Below the pieces are notes generated by a model that saw only the letters and a program-made list of their open reading frames with translations, did not search any database and was not told where the DNA came from. Shown one piece after another: positions 1 to 8,375 of a stretch of 64,000 nt of DNA. The DNA lies in NCBI RefSeq assembly GCF_000282895.1, contig NZ_ALBQ01000004.1, positions 1 through 64,000 of the forward strand, read 5' to 3'. Both the position numbers and the translations under genes were made by a program. Positions within the stretch are counted from its first letter, which is position 1. Each line of letters begins with the position of its first letter. This DNA is from Sphingomonas sp. ATCC 31555 (GTDB lineage Bacteria > Pseudomonadota > Alphaproteobacteria > Sphingomonadales > Sphingomonadaceae).

Positions 1-42
1 GTTCCTGCGGATATGATCCAGATTGATCGGAAAACGCTCTAA
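1..42 (+). CDS. possible 3' end of a gene entering from the left
   Basis: Reading from base 1 there are 13 sense codons (ending Lys-Thr-Leu) followed by TAA at 40-42. The next gene ends at 46 on the other strand, so a convergent gene tail would fit well here. The stretch is too short to identify a family or to separate it from a chance open frame. Confidence 0.3.
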   Translation, partial: VPADMIQIDRKTL

Positions 43-45
43 GGG

Positions 46-984
46 CTATCGCGTCTTTGCTGCCGGCGCGGGGCCTAGACTCCACCAAGACAGCGTGTGC
101 ACGTCATGCGCGCTGGTCCAGAGACCATTTCCGGCAAACCGCAGCGCCCCGCTTCCGCTCGCAGTGCCAAGCCGACCGAGGATCGCGAGAGACTGCGGAT
201 CGATCTTCACGAAAGTCTGGTCTGCGGTGGTGCGGAGCCAGACCGCTCCATTTCCGGTGTCGATATCACCGTAGAGCAAGTCGGCGCCTACCTTCACGCG
301 GCCAGAGACCGCGCCGCTGGCCGGATCGATCCGCGCCAGCGTACCGTCGCCCTGTTCTTGCACCCATACCGCGCCTTCCCCGGCGGCGAGAAAGCCCGGC
401 TGCTTTCCCAGCCCCGTGCGGCGGACGACCTGGTTGGTGGCAGGATCGACCTGTTGCACCGTCTGGGCATCGCTGCTGACCGCCCAGACCGAACCGAAGC
501 CAAAAGTGAGGAAGAAGGTGCCCGGATCGACGGCGATGGAGGCGACTACCCGGTTACTCGCGGGGTCGACGCGCGCCAGTTTGCCACCCGCGTCGCTCGC
601 TACCCAGATCGATCCTGCTCCAGCGACCACGTTCAACTCGCCCTTAGGGTTGGCGATTCCAGTGGGAATCGCCGCCAAGAGCTTAGCGGTCTTCAGGTCA
701 ATCCGGTTAAGCGTGGCGTCCTTGCAATCGGCGACCCACAGCGAGCCGGCGGTGATCGTCATGGCGCCGCATGGATGTGCCAACACCACTTCGGCGAGCT
801 TGCCACTGCGCGACCAGCGCTCCACTCGCCCCCTGTTGGTGGCCCAAACGCTATCCCCGTCCACTGCCAGGAAATCGGCGAAACCGGGAACCGACAGCAC
901 CTGTTCCTCGCGCGGCAGCGGATCGGTGGCCTCAGCGGCGGCGCTGCTGGCCAGCAGCGCTGCAAACATCAGCATCCAGGCCAT
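46..984 (-). CDS. secreted YncE/Vgb-like beta-propeller protein
   Basis: 312 residues. The N-terminus is a typical signal peptide (hydrophobic run, then Ala-Ala-Ala-Glu-Ala). The rest is a series of about seven blade-like repeats, each with a Gly-x-Gly-Ser/Ala-(I/V)-Trp-V motif and an (R/Q)(I/V)DP motif, as in YVTN/NHL-type propellers. I chose the ATG at 984 because it begins the signal peptide and lies 5 bases after the stop of the upstream gene; a longer start at 1068 would run back into that gene. Its role is unknown; it probably sits in the periplasm. It is likely co-transcribed with the desaturase-family gene before it. Confidence 0.8.
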   Translation of the reverse strand: MAWMLMFAALLASSAAAEATDPLPREEQVLSVPGFADFLAVDGDSVWATNRGRVERWSRSGKLAEVVLAHPCGAMTITAGSLWVADCKDATLNRIDLKTAKLLAAIPTGIANPKGELNVVAGAGSIWVASDAGGKLARVDPASNRVVASIAVDPGTFFLTFGFGSVWAVSSDAQTVQQVDPATNQVVRRTGLGKQPGFLAAGEGAVWVQEQGDGTLARIDPASGAVSGRVKVGADLLYGDIDTGNGAVWLRTTADQTFVKIDPQSLAILGRLGTASGSGALRFAGNGLWTSAHDVHTLSWWSLGPAPAAKTR

Positions 985-989
985 CGCGC

Positions 990-1874
990 TCAGCCTGCCA
1001 CGACATCGGTGGAGATTGCTGGGCTGCGCTTCAGTCGCGCAAAGATCGGCTGGAACGGGAATAGCCACTGCTCGCGAATCGAGAGCCGACGGCGATCGTC
1101 CTGTCCTACCACCGATGCCTCGCCCTCCTTGTATGTGCCGAAGATGCGATCGAGTAGGATTAGCGCGTTGCCGTAGTTGCAGCGTGTATCTTCATAGGGA
1201 ACCGAATGGTGAAGGCTATGGTGGCGAATCGTCGTGAAAACAAAGCTGTACCAGATCGGCGGATTGGCCCTCACATTGGCGTGTGCGAAGGTGGAAACCA
1301 CGCCAAGCACGTTCAGCGCGCAGAAAACGGCGGTCAGCGGCAGGTCGAAAAGGGCAACGACGCTGAGGCTGATCAGGAACAGCTCGACCGGATTGCCGAC
1401 ATAGCCCTTGGCAGCATTGAGCTGGGTGATGTGGTGATGCGGCGCATGGGTGAGCCAAAAGGGCGTCACGTTGTGCATCAGCCGGTGCATCCAATACTGC
1501 CCGAACTCGATGAGGAAGACCACGAGCGCCACCTGCAGCAGGAACGGCATCTGCATCGCCCAGGGAGTGCGAATCCCCAGCGCCTGCTTGAGCGCCAGCA
1601 ACGGCGCTTCCGCCAGCGCCTGCGATGCCCAGGAGATCGCCGTCGCGCCCAAGACAACGTAAAAAAGATCGGTCCAGAATTCGCGCCAGTTCATCCGCCA
1701 TCCCGGGTGCCGTTCGAACAGGAACTCCAGGCCCTGCACAAACAGCGTTATCGCCGCGGAGGTGATAACGATGGTCCAAGGGTTGGCGAGGATCGCCGCC
1801 GGGGCGAACGCCCAGAAGCATAGCACCGCCGCCACGGATATCGGCGGAATCAGGTTTACGAGACCATTCTTCAT
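990..1874 (-). CDS. fatty acid hydroxylase / sterol desaturase family membrane protein
   Basis: 294 residues with several hydrophobic segments and the family's histidine clusters, which bind a di-iron centre: HRLMHN and HAPHHH near residues 130-150, and HHSLHH near 215. Enzymes of this family use O2 to hydroxylate or desaturate lipids; the substrate here cannot be told from sequence. A close paralogue lies at 18318-19277 on the opposite strand and shares the long block around the first two histidine motifs. The beta-propeller gene follows after 5 bases. Confidence 0.85.
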   Translation of the reverse strand: MKNGLVNLIPPISVAAVLCFWAFAPAAILANPWTIVITSAAITLFVQGLEFLFERHPGWRMNWREFWTDLFYVVLGATAISWASQALAEAPLLALKQALGIRTPWAMQMPFLLQVALVVFLIEFGQYWMHRLMHNVTPFWLTHAPHHHITQLNAAKGYVGNPVELFLISLSVVALFDLPLTAVFCALNVLGVVSTFAHANVRANPPIWYSFVFTTIRHHSLHHSVPYEDTRCNYGNALILLDRIFGTYKEGEASVVGQDDRRRLSIREQWLFPFQPIFARLKRSPAISTDVVAG

Positions 1875-2003
1875 CTGCTGTTCGCCCCGGTCGCGGGGAA
1901 GGCAGTGACGCTACCGACGTGCCTTCCCTTTCCTGCGACGGAGAATAGAGCACGCGCCCGTGTCCGCGCAGGTGTCCGAATGACGTAGCCGCGAGAAACG
2001 GCG

Positions 2004-2037
2004 CGGCCGCACGCGTCCCCTGCGGACGCACGCGGCC
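2004..2037 (-). terminator. hairpin after the UrcA gene, possible terminator
   Basis: GGCCGC-AC-GCGTCC (2005-2018) can pair with GGACGC-AC-GCGGCC (2024-2037) around a 5-base loop, with one 2x2 internal mismatch. On the minus strand the stem is followed by GCGCCGTTTCTC, only a weak T-tract. It lies just past the stop of the UrcA gene, in the 187-base gap before the desaturase-family gene. Confidence 0.4.
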
Positions 2038-2061
2038 GGAACTGCTCTACAAAGGGTCGGA

Positions 2062-2394
2062 TCAGCGCAGCGCGGCGACCTGCACGCCGCGGGCCTTGCC
2101 GGCCTGGGCGACACGCATCTCGATCTGGCTGCGGACCTGCTCGGCCACATCGGCGCGGCAGGCACGAGCGCGGGCTTCGAGTTCGGGGTGGATCGTGGCG
2201 AGGCTTTCGCCGCAGACGATGCGAGCAGCCTGATCGACGCGGATTGCCAGACGCTGCTGGCCTTCCGCCGTCGCGAGATCGAGGCCGGCGAGCGTGAGCA
2301 CAGCCGAAGGCTTGCCAAAGCCGGTGTCGGTTGTGCCGGCGAAAGCGGCGGTGCTGATCGAAAGCGCGGCGGCGGCCGCGATGAGCATCTTCAT
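2062..2394 (-). CDS. UrcA family secreted protein
   Basis: 110 residues: a signal peptide (Met-Lys-Met-Leu-Ile then an Ala-rich run ending Ala-Phe-Ala) and a mature part with two conserved-looking Cys residues and the pattern typical of UrcA proteins, small secreted proteins common in sphingomonads and Caulobacter relatives with no known function. The ATG at 2394 has GCAGGAG 6-7 bases upstream, which decides the start. The 207 bases before it (2395-2601) hold no gene and presumably carry the promoter. Confidence 0.75.
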   Translation of the reverse strand: MKMLIAAAAALSISTAAFAGTTDTGFGKPSAVLTLAGLDLATAEGQQRLAIRVDQAARIVCGESLATIHPELEARARACRADVAEQVRSQIEMRVAQAGKARGVQVAALR

Positions 2395-2601
2395 CGAAAT
2401 CTCCTGCAACCAAAGGCCGCCTCTACCGAGCGGTCGAGGCGCATCTAGCCGCAGGCGCGACAAATCGCAAGATGAAAAGCTACAGAACGCCTTAAGGACT
2501 TCCCCCATGCAAGGATGAGGCAAGTGTTGCAATGCAGCAGTGCTTTATTACGACTCTAGTCCTTCTTCATACTCCGTCTTTCTATTGGACAGTATTACGC
2601 A

Positions 2602-2976
2602 TCAACGCGCACGTACCACCAGCGACGCCAATGCTACATCATGGCCCAGCAAACCTATCGGCAGCCGCACCGTCGCCTGCCACTCGACCCGCCCCGATGC
2701 GTCGACCGCCGCTACCGCGAGCGTACGCGCGAAAGGCGATGCCCAGTTGCGCACCGTTGCCAAGGGCAGCCGTACCTTCCAGCCGCGCCGGCCGCTTGCC
2801 GGTACAAGGTGATCGTTGATCGTGATGCGGGCGGCCGCCGACCTACGCTCACCGCGGATCAGCAGACAATCACCGGCGTCGCAGCGGACGAGCTTGGCGG
2901 TGGGAAGCGCATCGGCCTGCGCGCCGGGCGCGGCGAGCAGCGCGGCGAGCAGTGCAAGGCTGGAAGCATATCCCAT
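2602..2976 (-). CDS. small secreted protein, unknown function
   Basis: 124 residues beginning with a clear signal peptide (about residues 1-21, Ala-rich, ending near AQA-DA). The mature part has two Cys residues (CDAGDC spacing) and looks like a small all-beta domain. I do not recognise the family. It follows the sulfotransferase gene by 60 bases on the same strand and may be transcribed with it. Confidence 0.6.
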   Translation of the reverse strand: MGYASSLALLAALLAAPGAQADALPTAKLVRCDAGDCLLIRGERRSAAARITINDHLVPASGRRGWKVRLPLATVRNWASPFARTLAVAAVDASGRVEWQATVRLPIGLLGHDVALASLVVRAR

Positions 2977-3036
2977 GCCCAGGATGCTGACCGGCGTCGC
3001 CGGTCAGCACCATGAGGCGTTTGACGTACGCGACCG

Positions 3037-4596
3037 TCAGTCGATAGCGATGCCGTGCGCGGTAAAATAGGCGGCGACGGGTGCCAGCGCCGCCGCGTGC
3101 CGCCGCCATCGCGCCACCGAGTCGCCGTAGATCGGGCGGCGCACCTGCGCGGCGCTGGGGGTGGAAACCGCCCCGCCCTGCGTATGGAAATCGAGGCAAG
3201 CATCGCTCCAGTCGAGCCGGCAGTGGTCCAGCAGCCGCCGTGTCTGCCCGGCCTGATCGGCAACGAGATCCTCGTAGCGCAGTTCCAGGATACGGCCGGG
3301 CAGTTCCGCCCGCCAAAGCGCCATCAATCGTTCGAAGCCTGCGACATAGGCGGCGATTTCCAGGAGATCATAACTATAGTCGTAATAGCGCGAGCCGATC
3401 GCGAACAGGTTGCGGAAATTGGCCAGCACCGTGTCCATGGGGTTGCGACGCAGGCAGACGATCGCCGCACTCGGCAGCGCCCGCGCCGCGATGCCGGCAT
3501 AATGGAAGTTGCCGGGAAACTTGTCGACGAAGCGTCGCTCCGGCGCGCGCCGATGATGTTCCGCCCGTGCCAGATAGTCGCGGCCGATCGCGCCGAGATC
3601 GGTGCTGGCGGCCGCGTGCAGCGTTTCAGGATCGAGCACCGTGCGGCTGCGCGTACCTGCGGCAGCCTTTACCGCCAGCGGCAGCGCTTGAAGCTCGCCG
3701 ACGCTTTCCACCGCCGGATGCGCGGCAAGGATGCGATCGACCAGCGTGGTGCCGGTGCGCGGCATGCCGATGATCAGGATGGGCGCCTCTTCGGGACAGC
3801 CCGTCGCGGGAGCGGCGGCAAAGGCGGGCCAACTTGCCGCCACGGCCTCGACGATCGCCGCATCGCGCGCGGGATCATAGCCGAGCGTAGCGCGATGCTC
3901 GGTATTGACGGCGAGCAAGCAGGCCAGCGCTTCGTCCGCCCGGCCGATATCCTCCAGTTCCTTCGCAAGCGCATAGCCGGTCAACAGCCGGTCGCTCCCC
4001 TGCGCGCGGCCGTGGGCGCCCTGCAGTCGCACGACATGGTTACGATCCTCCCGCTGCTTGCGCAGTCCCGCGAGGAGGTGGTGCGCGCGGGCATGATCGG
4101 GACTGCGCGCGAGCAGCATCTCCAGCGCCCCTTCGGCATCGTCGGTGCGGCCGAGGAAGCTCAGCGTCGCGGCCTGGTTGTAGAGAAACTGGTCGTTCTC
4201 CGGCGCTAGCGCTACCGCCACCGCAAAGTGCGGCAGCGCGGCTTCATGGTCGCCCAGCCGGGCATAGACGCAACCGATCGTATCTCGCGACAGCGCATCC
4301 GCGGGCGGGTTCGCCTCCGTCGCCGCCAGCTGCACCGCCGCATCGCCGTCGCGGCGCACCAGCGTATAGAGCCGGGCGAGCTGCGCCCGATATTCGCTGC
4401 GCGGATCCTGCCCCACCGCCGCTTCGATTCGCCGGATGGCCTCGCCGATCCGTCCCTGCTCCGCCGCGATCACGCCGAGCACGAACCCCGCTTCGGCTGC
4501 GCTTTCCGATGCGCTCAGGCACGCGGTGGCGATACGCGCCGCCCGGTCGAAATCCCCTTGCTCGAGCGCCGCCCGCGCCCCTGCCGCACCGCTCAT
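3037..4596 (-). CDS. TPR repeat-containing sulfotransferase
   Basis: 519 residues. About residues 1-240 are tetratricopeptide-like helical repeats. From about 275 comes a sulfotransferase domain with the 5'-phosphosulfate-binding loop GMPRTGTT and a 3'-phosphate motif around LRRNPMDTVLANF, both needed to bind the sulfate donor PAPS. The acceptor is unknown; members of this family in alphaproteobacteria often modify proteins or surface polymers. The ATG at 4596 overlaps the stop of the response-regulator gene as ATGA, so kinase, regulator and sulfotransferase are probably one operon, which is unusual company for a sulfotransferase. Confidence 0.85.
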   Translation of the reverse strand: MSGAAGARAALEQGDFDRAARIATACLSASESAAEAGFVLGVIAAEQGRIGEAIRRIEAAVGQDPRSEYRAQLARLYTLVRRDGDAAVQLAATEANPPADALSRDTIGCVYARLGDHEAALPHFAVAVALAPENDQFLYNQAATLSFLGRTDDAEGALEMLLARSPDHARAHHLLAGLRKQREDRNHVVRLQGAHGRAQGSDRLLTGYALAKELEDIGRADEALACLLAVNTEHRATLGYDPARDAAIVEAVAASWPAFAAAPATGCPEEAPILIIGMPRTGTTLVDRILAAHPAVESVGELQALPLAVKAAAGTRSRTVLDPETLHAAASTDLGAIGRDYLARAEHHRRAPERRFVDKFPGNFHYAGIAARALPSAAIVCLRRNPMDTVLANFRNLFAIGSRYYDYSYDLLEIAAYVAGFERLMALWRAELPGRILELRYEDLVADQAGQTRRLLDHCRLDWSDACLDFHTQGGAVSTPSAAQVRRPIYGDSVARWRRHAAALAPVAAYFTAHGIAID

Positions 4597-5510
4597 CCCG
4601 CCAGCGTCGCCACCGCGATCGCCGTCGCCGAAGCGCGATTTTCGACGCCCATCTTCTGGAAGATCTGCTCGAGATGCTTGTTCACGGTGCGCGGGCTGAT
4701 TTCGAGGATCTCGCTGATCTCGCGGTTCTGCTTGCCGCGACTGATCCATACCAGCACTTCCGCTTCACGCGACGTGAGTCCGTGGCGTTCGGCGAGGATG
4801 CGTTCGGCATCGCCCTCGCGCTTCTCGATCAGGCGGAACAGCCATTCGCTGGCGCTGGTCTGACGCAGAAAGCTGCACTGAAGCGCGCTATCGCCCAGTT
4901 GCAGCGTGGCCTGCGCCCCCGCTGGCACCGCCGGATCCTGCAACCGCCGCACGATCGCCGCCAGTTCGTCCGGCAGATGCAGATCGCGCGGCGACCAGGC
5001 GGGAAACAGCCGCTCGATCGTGTCGGCGGCGAGCGGGGTCAGCCAGCTGGTGCGCCCCACCTCGTCCACGGCAAAGGACGGCCGGCCGGCGGTATCGAGC
5101 GCGAGCTGGCTGCTTTGCGCGATTCGCGCATTGGCGAGATGGACCGAGACGCGCGCTAGCAGCTCATCGACGACGATCGGCTTATGGACATAATCGACCG
5201 CGCCGGCATCAAGCCCGCGCACGACATGCTCGCTTTCGGTGAGCCCGGTCATGAAGATCACCGGCACGTGGCGGAAGCGGCCGTCGCCCTTGATGCGGCG
5301 GGTGGTGCTGAACCCGTCCAGCCCCGGCATCACCGCGTCCATCAGGATCAGGTCCGGCGTGCCATGTTCGAGCAGGTCGAGCGCGGCGAGCCCGTCCACC
5401 GCGATCAGCACCGTCATCCCCGCCTGCTCCAGTGTCGCCGTGAGAAAGCGGAGCGATTCGGGCGTGTCGTCCACCACCAGGATCGTGGCGCCGGGATCGC
5501 TAGCCGACAT
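4593..5510 (-). CDS. response regulator with REC and LuxR-type HTH domains
   Basis: 305 residues. Receiver domain at 8-125 with the acidic pair D14-D15, phosphoacceptor D58 (in LILMDAVMPG) and the conserved Lys near residue 107. A middle region of about 100 residues is not recognised. A LuxR/GerE helix-turn-helix is at about 240-300 (LTSREAEVL...SPRTVNKHL). The ATG at 5510 lies 11 bases inside the end of the kinase gene, so the two are translationally coupled and form a two-component system. The position divergent from the transport/carboxylase operon makes that operon a candidate target, but no direct evidence shows it. Confidence 0.88.
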   Translation of the reverse strand: MSASDPGATILVVDDTPESLRFLTATLEQAGMTVLIAVDGLAALDLLEHGTPDLILMDAVMPGLDGFSTTRRIKGDGRFRHVPVIFMTGLTESEHVVRGLDAGAVDYVHKPIVVDELLARVSVHLANARIAQSSQLALDTAGRPSFAVDEVGRTSWLTPLAADTIERLFPAWSPRDLHLPDELAAIVRRLQDPAVPAGAQATLQLGDSALQCSFLRQTSASEWLFRLIEKREGDAERILAERHGLTSREAEVLVWISRGKQNREISEILEISPRTVNKHLEQIFQKMGVENRASATAIAVATLAG

Positions 5511-7062
5511 CGTCGAGTGTCCTTGCCAGCCCGCGCAGATCGAACGCCTGCAATTGCGGCCGCAGCCGCGCGACAAGATCGGCGCTTTCGGGAACGTTCC
5601 TCTCCAGCGTCACCAGCGTGGTTTCGATTCCGCGGACATGCCCGAGCTTCATAAAGCGGCGCAGCTCTTCGAGATAGGGGGCGGCCGAGGGCGGCAGCGC
5701 CCGCGCCGCCTGGCGCGGCGCCGCCACGGTTTCCGCTTCCTCGACAATCCAGTCGAGGCTCAGCTGGCGGGCGATCATGTCGAGCAGCGCGTCGAGATCC
5801 ACCGGCTTGGTAAGAAAGGCATCGTGCGCGCGACGGCCGTCACGGCCGGCATGGAATTCATGCGCGTTGGCGGAGACCATCACGATCCGCAACGCCGGCC
5901 CGAAGCGCGCGCGGAGCTGTTCGGCCACGTCCCAGCCGCTGGTGCCCGGCATTTGGATGTCGAGCAGCACCAGATCGGGCGAACAGTGATCGGCAAGCGC
6001 GAGGCCTGCCGCGCCTCCGCCCGCTTCGAATACCGAAAAGCCGAGCGGGCGCAGGAGGTGGTTCACCACCGTCGTTTGCGCGGGGCTGTCGTCGATCACC
6101 AAGATCGTCTTGCGAGGCCCCTGATAGCCGGTGACGCGCCGATAGGCGGCTGCACCCGACGGCGCGGCGATCGGCTCAGGGAGCAGCAGCCGCAGCAGGA
6201 AGCTGCTGCCCTTGCCCAGTTCGCTGGTCACCGTCACTTCGCCGCCCAGGATGCGGGCCAGCACCCGGGTGATCGCCAGGCCAAGCCCGATACCGGGCTG
6301 CATCGCCGCATCGGTGTCCCTGCCCCGCTCGAACGGCTCGAAGATGCGTTCCAGATCCTCGGCCGGAATGCCCGTGCCGGTATCGCGCACCTCGATCGCA
6401 GCGCTCTGGCTGCGATAGCGGACGGTGAGCGTGGCGCCGCCCTGATCGGTATATTTGATCGCATTGGACAGCAGGTTGATCAGGATTTGCCGCAGCCTTT
6501 TCTCGTCGGTGCGGACATAGGCGGGAAGCCGACCCTCCACCACATAATCGAGCGACAGCCCCTTGGCGGCAGCCTGGACGCGGAACATCTCGACCACCTG
6601 GTCGAGCAGGGCGGGCAGCCGCACCAGTTCCTGCCGCACCTGCAACACCCCGCTTTCAACGCGGGAAATATCGAGCAGCCCTTCAACGAGGTTGGTGAGA
6701 TGCTCTGCCGAGCGGCGGATCACCCCGCCCGCTTCGACGGCAGGAATCGTATCGCCGCGCTCCAATAGCTGGGCGTATCCATAAATGGCGTTGAGCGGCG
6801 AGCGAATTTCGTGGCTCACCGCGACCAGGTAGCGCGTCTTGGCGGCATTTGCGGCCTCCGCAGCATCCTTGGCCCGCTGCAGCGCGGCTTCAGTCTCGCG
6901 ATGCGCCGCAATCTCGTTGTGAAGCCGCTCGGTCTGGAGCAGGCTTGCCTGCTCGGCGGCGCGGTGCCCGTCGCGCGCCTTCAGGAACAATCGGACGAAG
7001 GTAGCGGCAACGGCAAGCGCCAGCCCGAGGCCAACTGCCCAGAAGATGCGCGCCGTCGCCAT
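5500..7062 (-). CDS. hybrid sensor histidine kinase
   Basis: 520 residues. One membrane segment (about 7-27), a coiled-coil (30-75), HisKA domain with the phosphoacceptor H84 in the SHEIRSPLNAI box, an HATPase domain with N box (NLLSNAIKYT), G1 (DTGTGIP) and G2 (GIGLGLAI), then a receiver domain whose acceptor is the Asp in VLLDIQMPG, and a C-terminal tail of about 80 residues that may be a degenerate phosphotransfer domain. There is no periplasmic sensor domain, so sensing is either through the membrane anchor, the coiled-coil or a partner. It reads divergently from the ABC transporter operon. Confidence 0.88.
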   Translation of the reverse strand: MATARIFWAVGLGLALAVAATFVRLFLKARDGHRAAEQASLLQTERLHNEIAAHRETEAALQRAKDAAEAANAAKTRYLVAVSHEIRSPLNAIYGYAQLLERGDTIPAVEAGGVIRRSAEHLTNLVEGLLDISRVESGVLQVRQELVRLPALLDQVVEMFRVQAAAKGLSLDYVVEGRLPAYVRTDEKRLRQILINLLSNAIKYTDQGGATLTVRYRSQSAAIEVRDTGTGIPAEDLERIFEPFERGRDTDAAMQPGIGLGLAITRVLARILGGEVTVTSELGKGSSFLLRLLLPEPIAAPSGAAAYRRVTGYQGPRKTILVIDDSPAQTTVVNHLLRPLGFSVFEAGGGAAGLALADHCSPDLVLLDIQMPGTSGWDVAEQLRARFGPALRIVMVSANAHEFHAGRDGRRAHDAFLTKPVDLDALLDMIARQLSLDWIVEEAETVAAPRQAARALPPSAAPYLEELRRFMKLGHVRGIETTLVTLERNVPESADLVARLRPQLQAFDLRGLARTLDDVG

Positions 7063-7159
7063 TGGTCGTCAGCCCCTCCCCCCCGCCACACACTTGTCCG
7101 AACGGCCCGAGAGGGGCCATCCCATGCCTGAATGGCGCATTGCAGCATCACGATTTCGG

Positions 7160-7189
7160 GTGACACATGCCATGGAGCATGTCTATAAG
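7160..7189 (+). promoter_or_regulatory. candidate promoter of the transporter/carboxylase operon
   Basis: GTGACA (7160-7165), an 18-base spacer and TATAAG (7184-7189) resemble a sigma-70 promoter. Transcription would start near 7196, leaving a leader of about 85 bases before the ATG at 7283. A perfect inverted repeat ACATGC-N6-GCATGT (7165-7182) fills the spacer and may itself bind a regulator. Confidence 0.5.
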
Positions 7190-7192
7190 TCG

Positions 7193-7218
7193 TATTACTG
7201 GATTGAGCAAACGTAATA
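7193..7218. promoter_or_regulatory. operator copy 1: TATTAC-N14-GTAATA
   Basis: A perfect 6+6 inverted repeat with a 14-base spacer, covering the predicted transcription start. An identical arrangement, with the same half-sites and spacing, lies at 9945-9970 just before the gene for the NikR-fold regulator; both spacers contain GATTGA. Widely spaced half-sites of this kind are how NikR tetramers bind DNA, so this is a likely operator for that regulator. Confidence 0.65.
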
Positions 7219-7282
7219 TCGGGCGCAACCATCCGGCGGCTGAAATTCGCGCTTTTCAGCGCGACGAACATGGGGGTCGAAC

Positions 7283-8362
7283 ATGGCGAGCTGGGTGTCA
7301 AAGGCGCGGGTAGCGGTAGCGGCGATGGCGATGCTGGCAACGGCCTCATGCGGCGGCGGTGGCGATGCACAAAAGCCGCGCACCGACTTCAACATCGGCT
7401 GGTCGATCTATGCGGGCTGGATGCCCTGGCCCTATGCCGAACAGGCCGGAATCGTGAAGAAATGGGCCGACAAGTACGGCGTGAAGATCCACTTCGTGCA
7501 GGTCAATGACTACGTCGAATCGGTGAACCAGTTCAACGCCGGCAAGCTGGACGGCGTCACCGTCACCAACATGGACGCGCTCACCATCCCGGCCGCGGGC
7601 GGCAAGGATACCAGCGCGATCATCCTCGGCGACTATTCGAACGGCAATGACGGCATCGTCCTCAAGAACGCCAAGAGCCTGGCGGACATCAAGGGCCGCA
7701 CCGTCTATCTCGTCGAGTTGTCGGTCTCGCATTATCTGCTCGCGCGCGGCCTCTCCACGGTAGGCTTGCAGCTGTCCGACGTGAAGACGGTCAACACCTC
7801 GGACGCGGATATCGTCGGCGCCTTCGCCAACCCGGCCGCAACCGCCGTGGTCACCTGGAACCCGCAGCTTACCGAAGTCGCCAAGCTGCCGGGTGCTACG
7901 AAGGTATTCGATTCGAGCCAGGTGCCCGCCGAGATCCTCGACCTGCTCGCGGTCGACACTGCGACGCTCAAGGCCAATCCGAACCTCGGCAAGGCACTGG
8001 CCGGCATCTGGTACGAGACGATCCAGCTGATGCAGAAGAAGGACGCCGCTGGCGCCGCCGCCCGCGCGGCGATGGCCAAGCTCGCCGGCGCGACGCCGGA
8101 GGCGTTCGACGCACAGCTTGCCACCACGCATCTTTACGGTACGCCGCAGGATGCCCTTGCCGCCGTGAAGTCTCCGGCGATCGGCGCCACCATGGTGAAG
8201 GTGCGCGACTTCAGCTTCTCCAAGGGGCTTTTCGGCCAGGGCGCCAAGTCCGCCGACGCGATCGGCATTTCGGTGCCGGGCAAGACGATCGGCGACGCCA
8301 ACAACGTCAAGCTGCGCTTCGACCCGACCTATATGGAGCTGGCTGCGGCCGGCAAGCTCTGA
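7283..8362 (+). CDS. ABC transporter substrate-binding lipoprotein (urea carboxylase-cluster type)
   Basis: 359 residues. The signal sequence ends in a lipobox-like Thr-Ala-Ser-Cys (Cys23), so this is probably a lipoprotein. The mature part is a periplasmic binding protein of the NitT/TauT/SsuA class (opening with the NIGWSIYAGWMPWPYAEQAG region), of the subfamily found next to urea carboxylase genes and annotated in databases as a putative urea transporter binding protein. Given the DUF1989 genes in the operon, guanidine or a related compound is the more likely ligand. The ATG at 7283 has a GGGGGTC stretch upstream. Confidence 0.85.
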   Translation: MASWVSKARVAVAAMAMLATASCGGGGDAQKPRTDFNIGWSIYAGWMPWPYAEQAGIVKKWADKYGVKIHFVQVNDYVESVNQFNAGKLDGVTVTNMDALTIPAAGGKDTSAIILGDYSNGNDGIVLKNAKSLADIKGRTVYLVELSVSHYLLARGLSTVGLQLSDVKTVNTSDADIVGAFANPAATAVVTWNPQLTEVAKLPGATKVFDSSQVPAEILDLLAVDTATLKANPNLGKALAGIWYETIQLMQKKDAAGAAARAAMAKLAGATPEAFDAQLATTHLYGTPQDALAAVKSPAIGATMVKVRDFSFSKGLFGQGAKSADAIGISVPGKTIGDANNVKLRFDPTYMELAAAGKL

Positions 8363-8375
8363 GGCCGGTCCGAAT

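Noticed and set aside
46-1068. Longer start for the beta-propeller gene at 1068
   Set aside because: It would overlap the preceding gene by 79 bases and bury the signal peptide; the ATG at 984 fits both the signal peptide and the gene spacing.
2593-2618. TATTAC-N14-GTACCA, resembling the operators at 7193 and 9945
   Set aside because: The right half-site matches in only three bases plus the final A, and the site lies at the 3' end of a coding region, not before a promoter.
3037-4749. Longer 570-residue form of the sulfotransferase
   Set aside because: The extra 51 residues are Arg/Asp-rich and read antiparallel-frame sequence of the response regulator's HTH region; the ATGA-overlap start at 4596 is far more likely.
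7104-7118. GGCCC-GAGAG-GGGCC hairpin in the divergent region, considered as part of a guanidine-I (ykkC) riboswitch
   Set aside because: Only the GAGAG loop is reminiscent. The conserved ykkC elements around it are absent, and the hairpin lies upstream of the likely promoter. I saw no mini-ykkC or ykkC-III pattern either.
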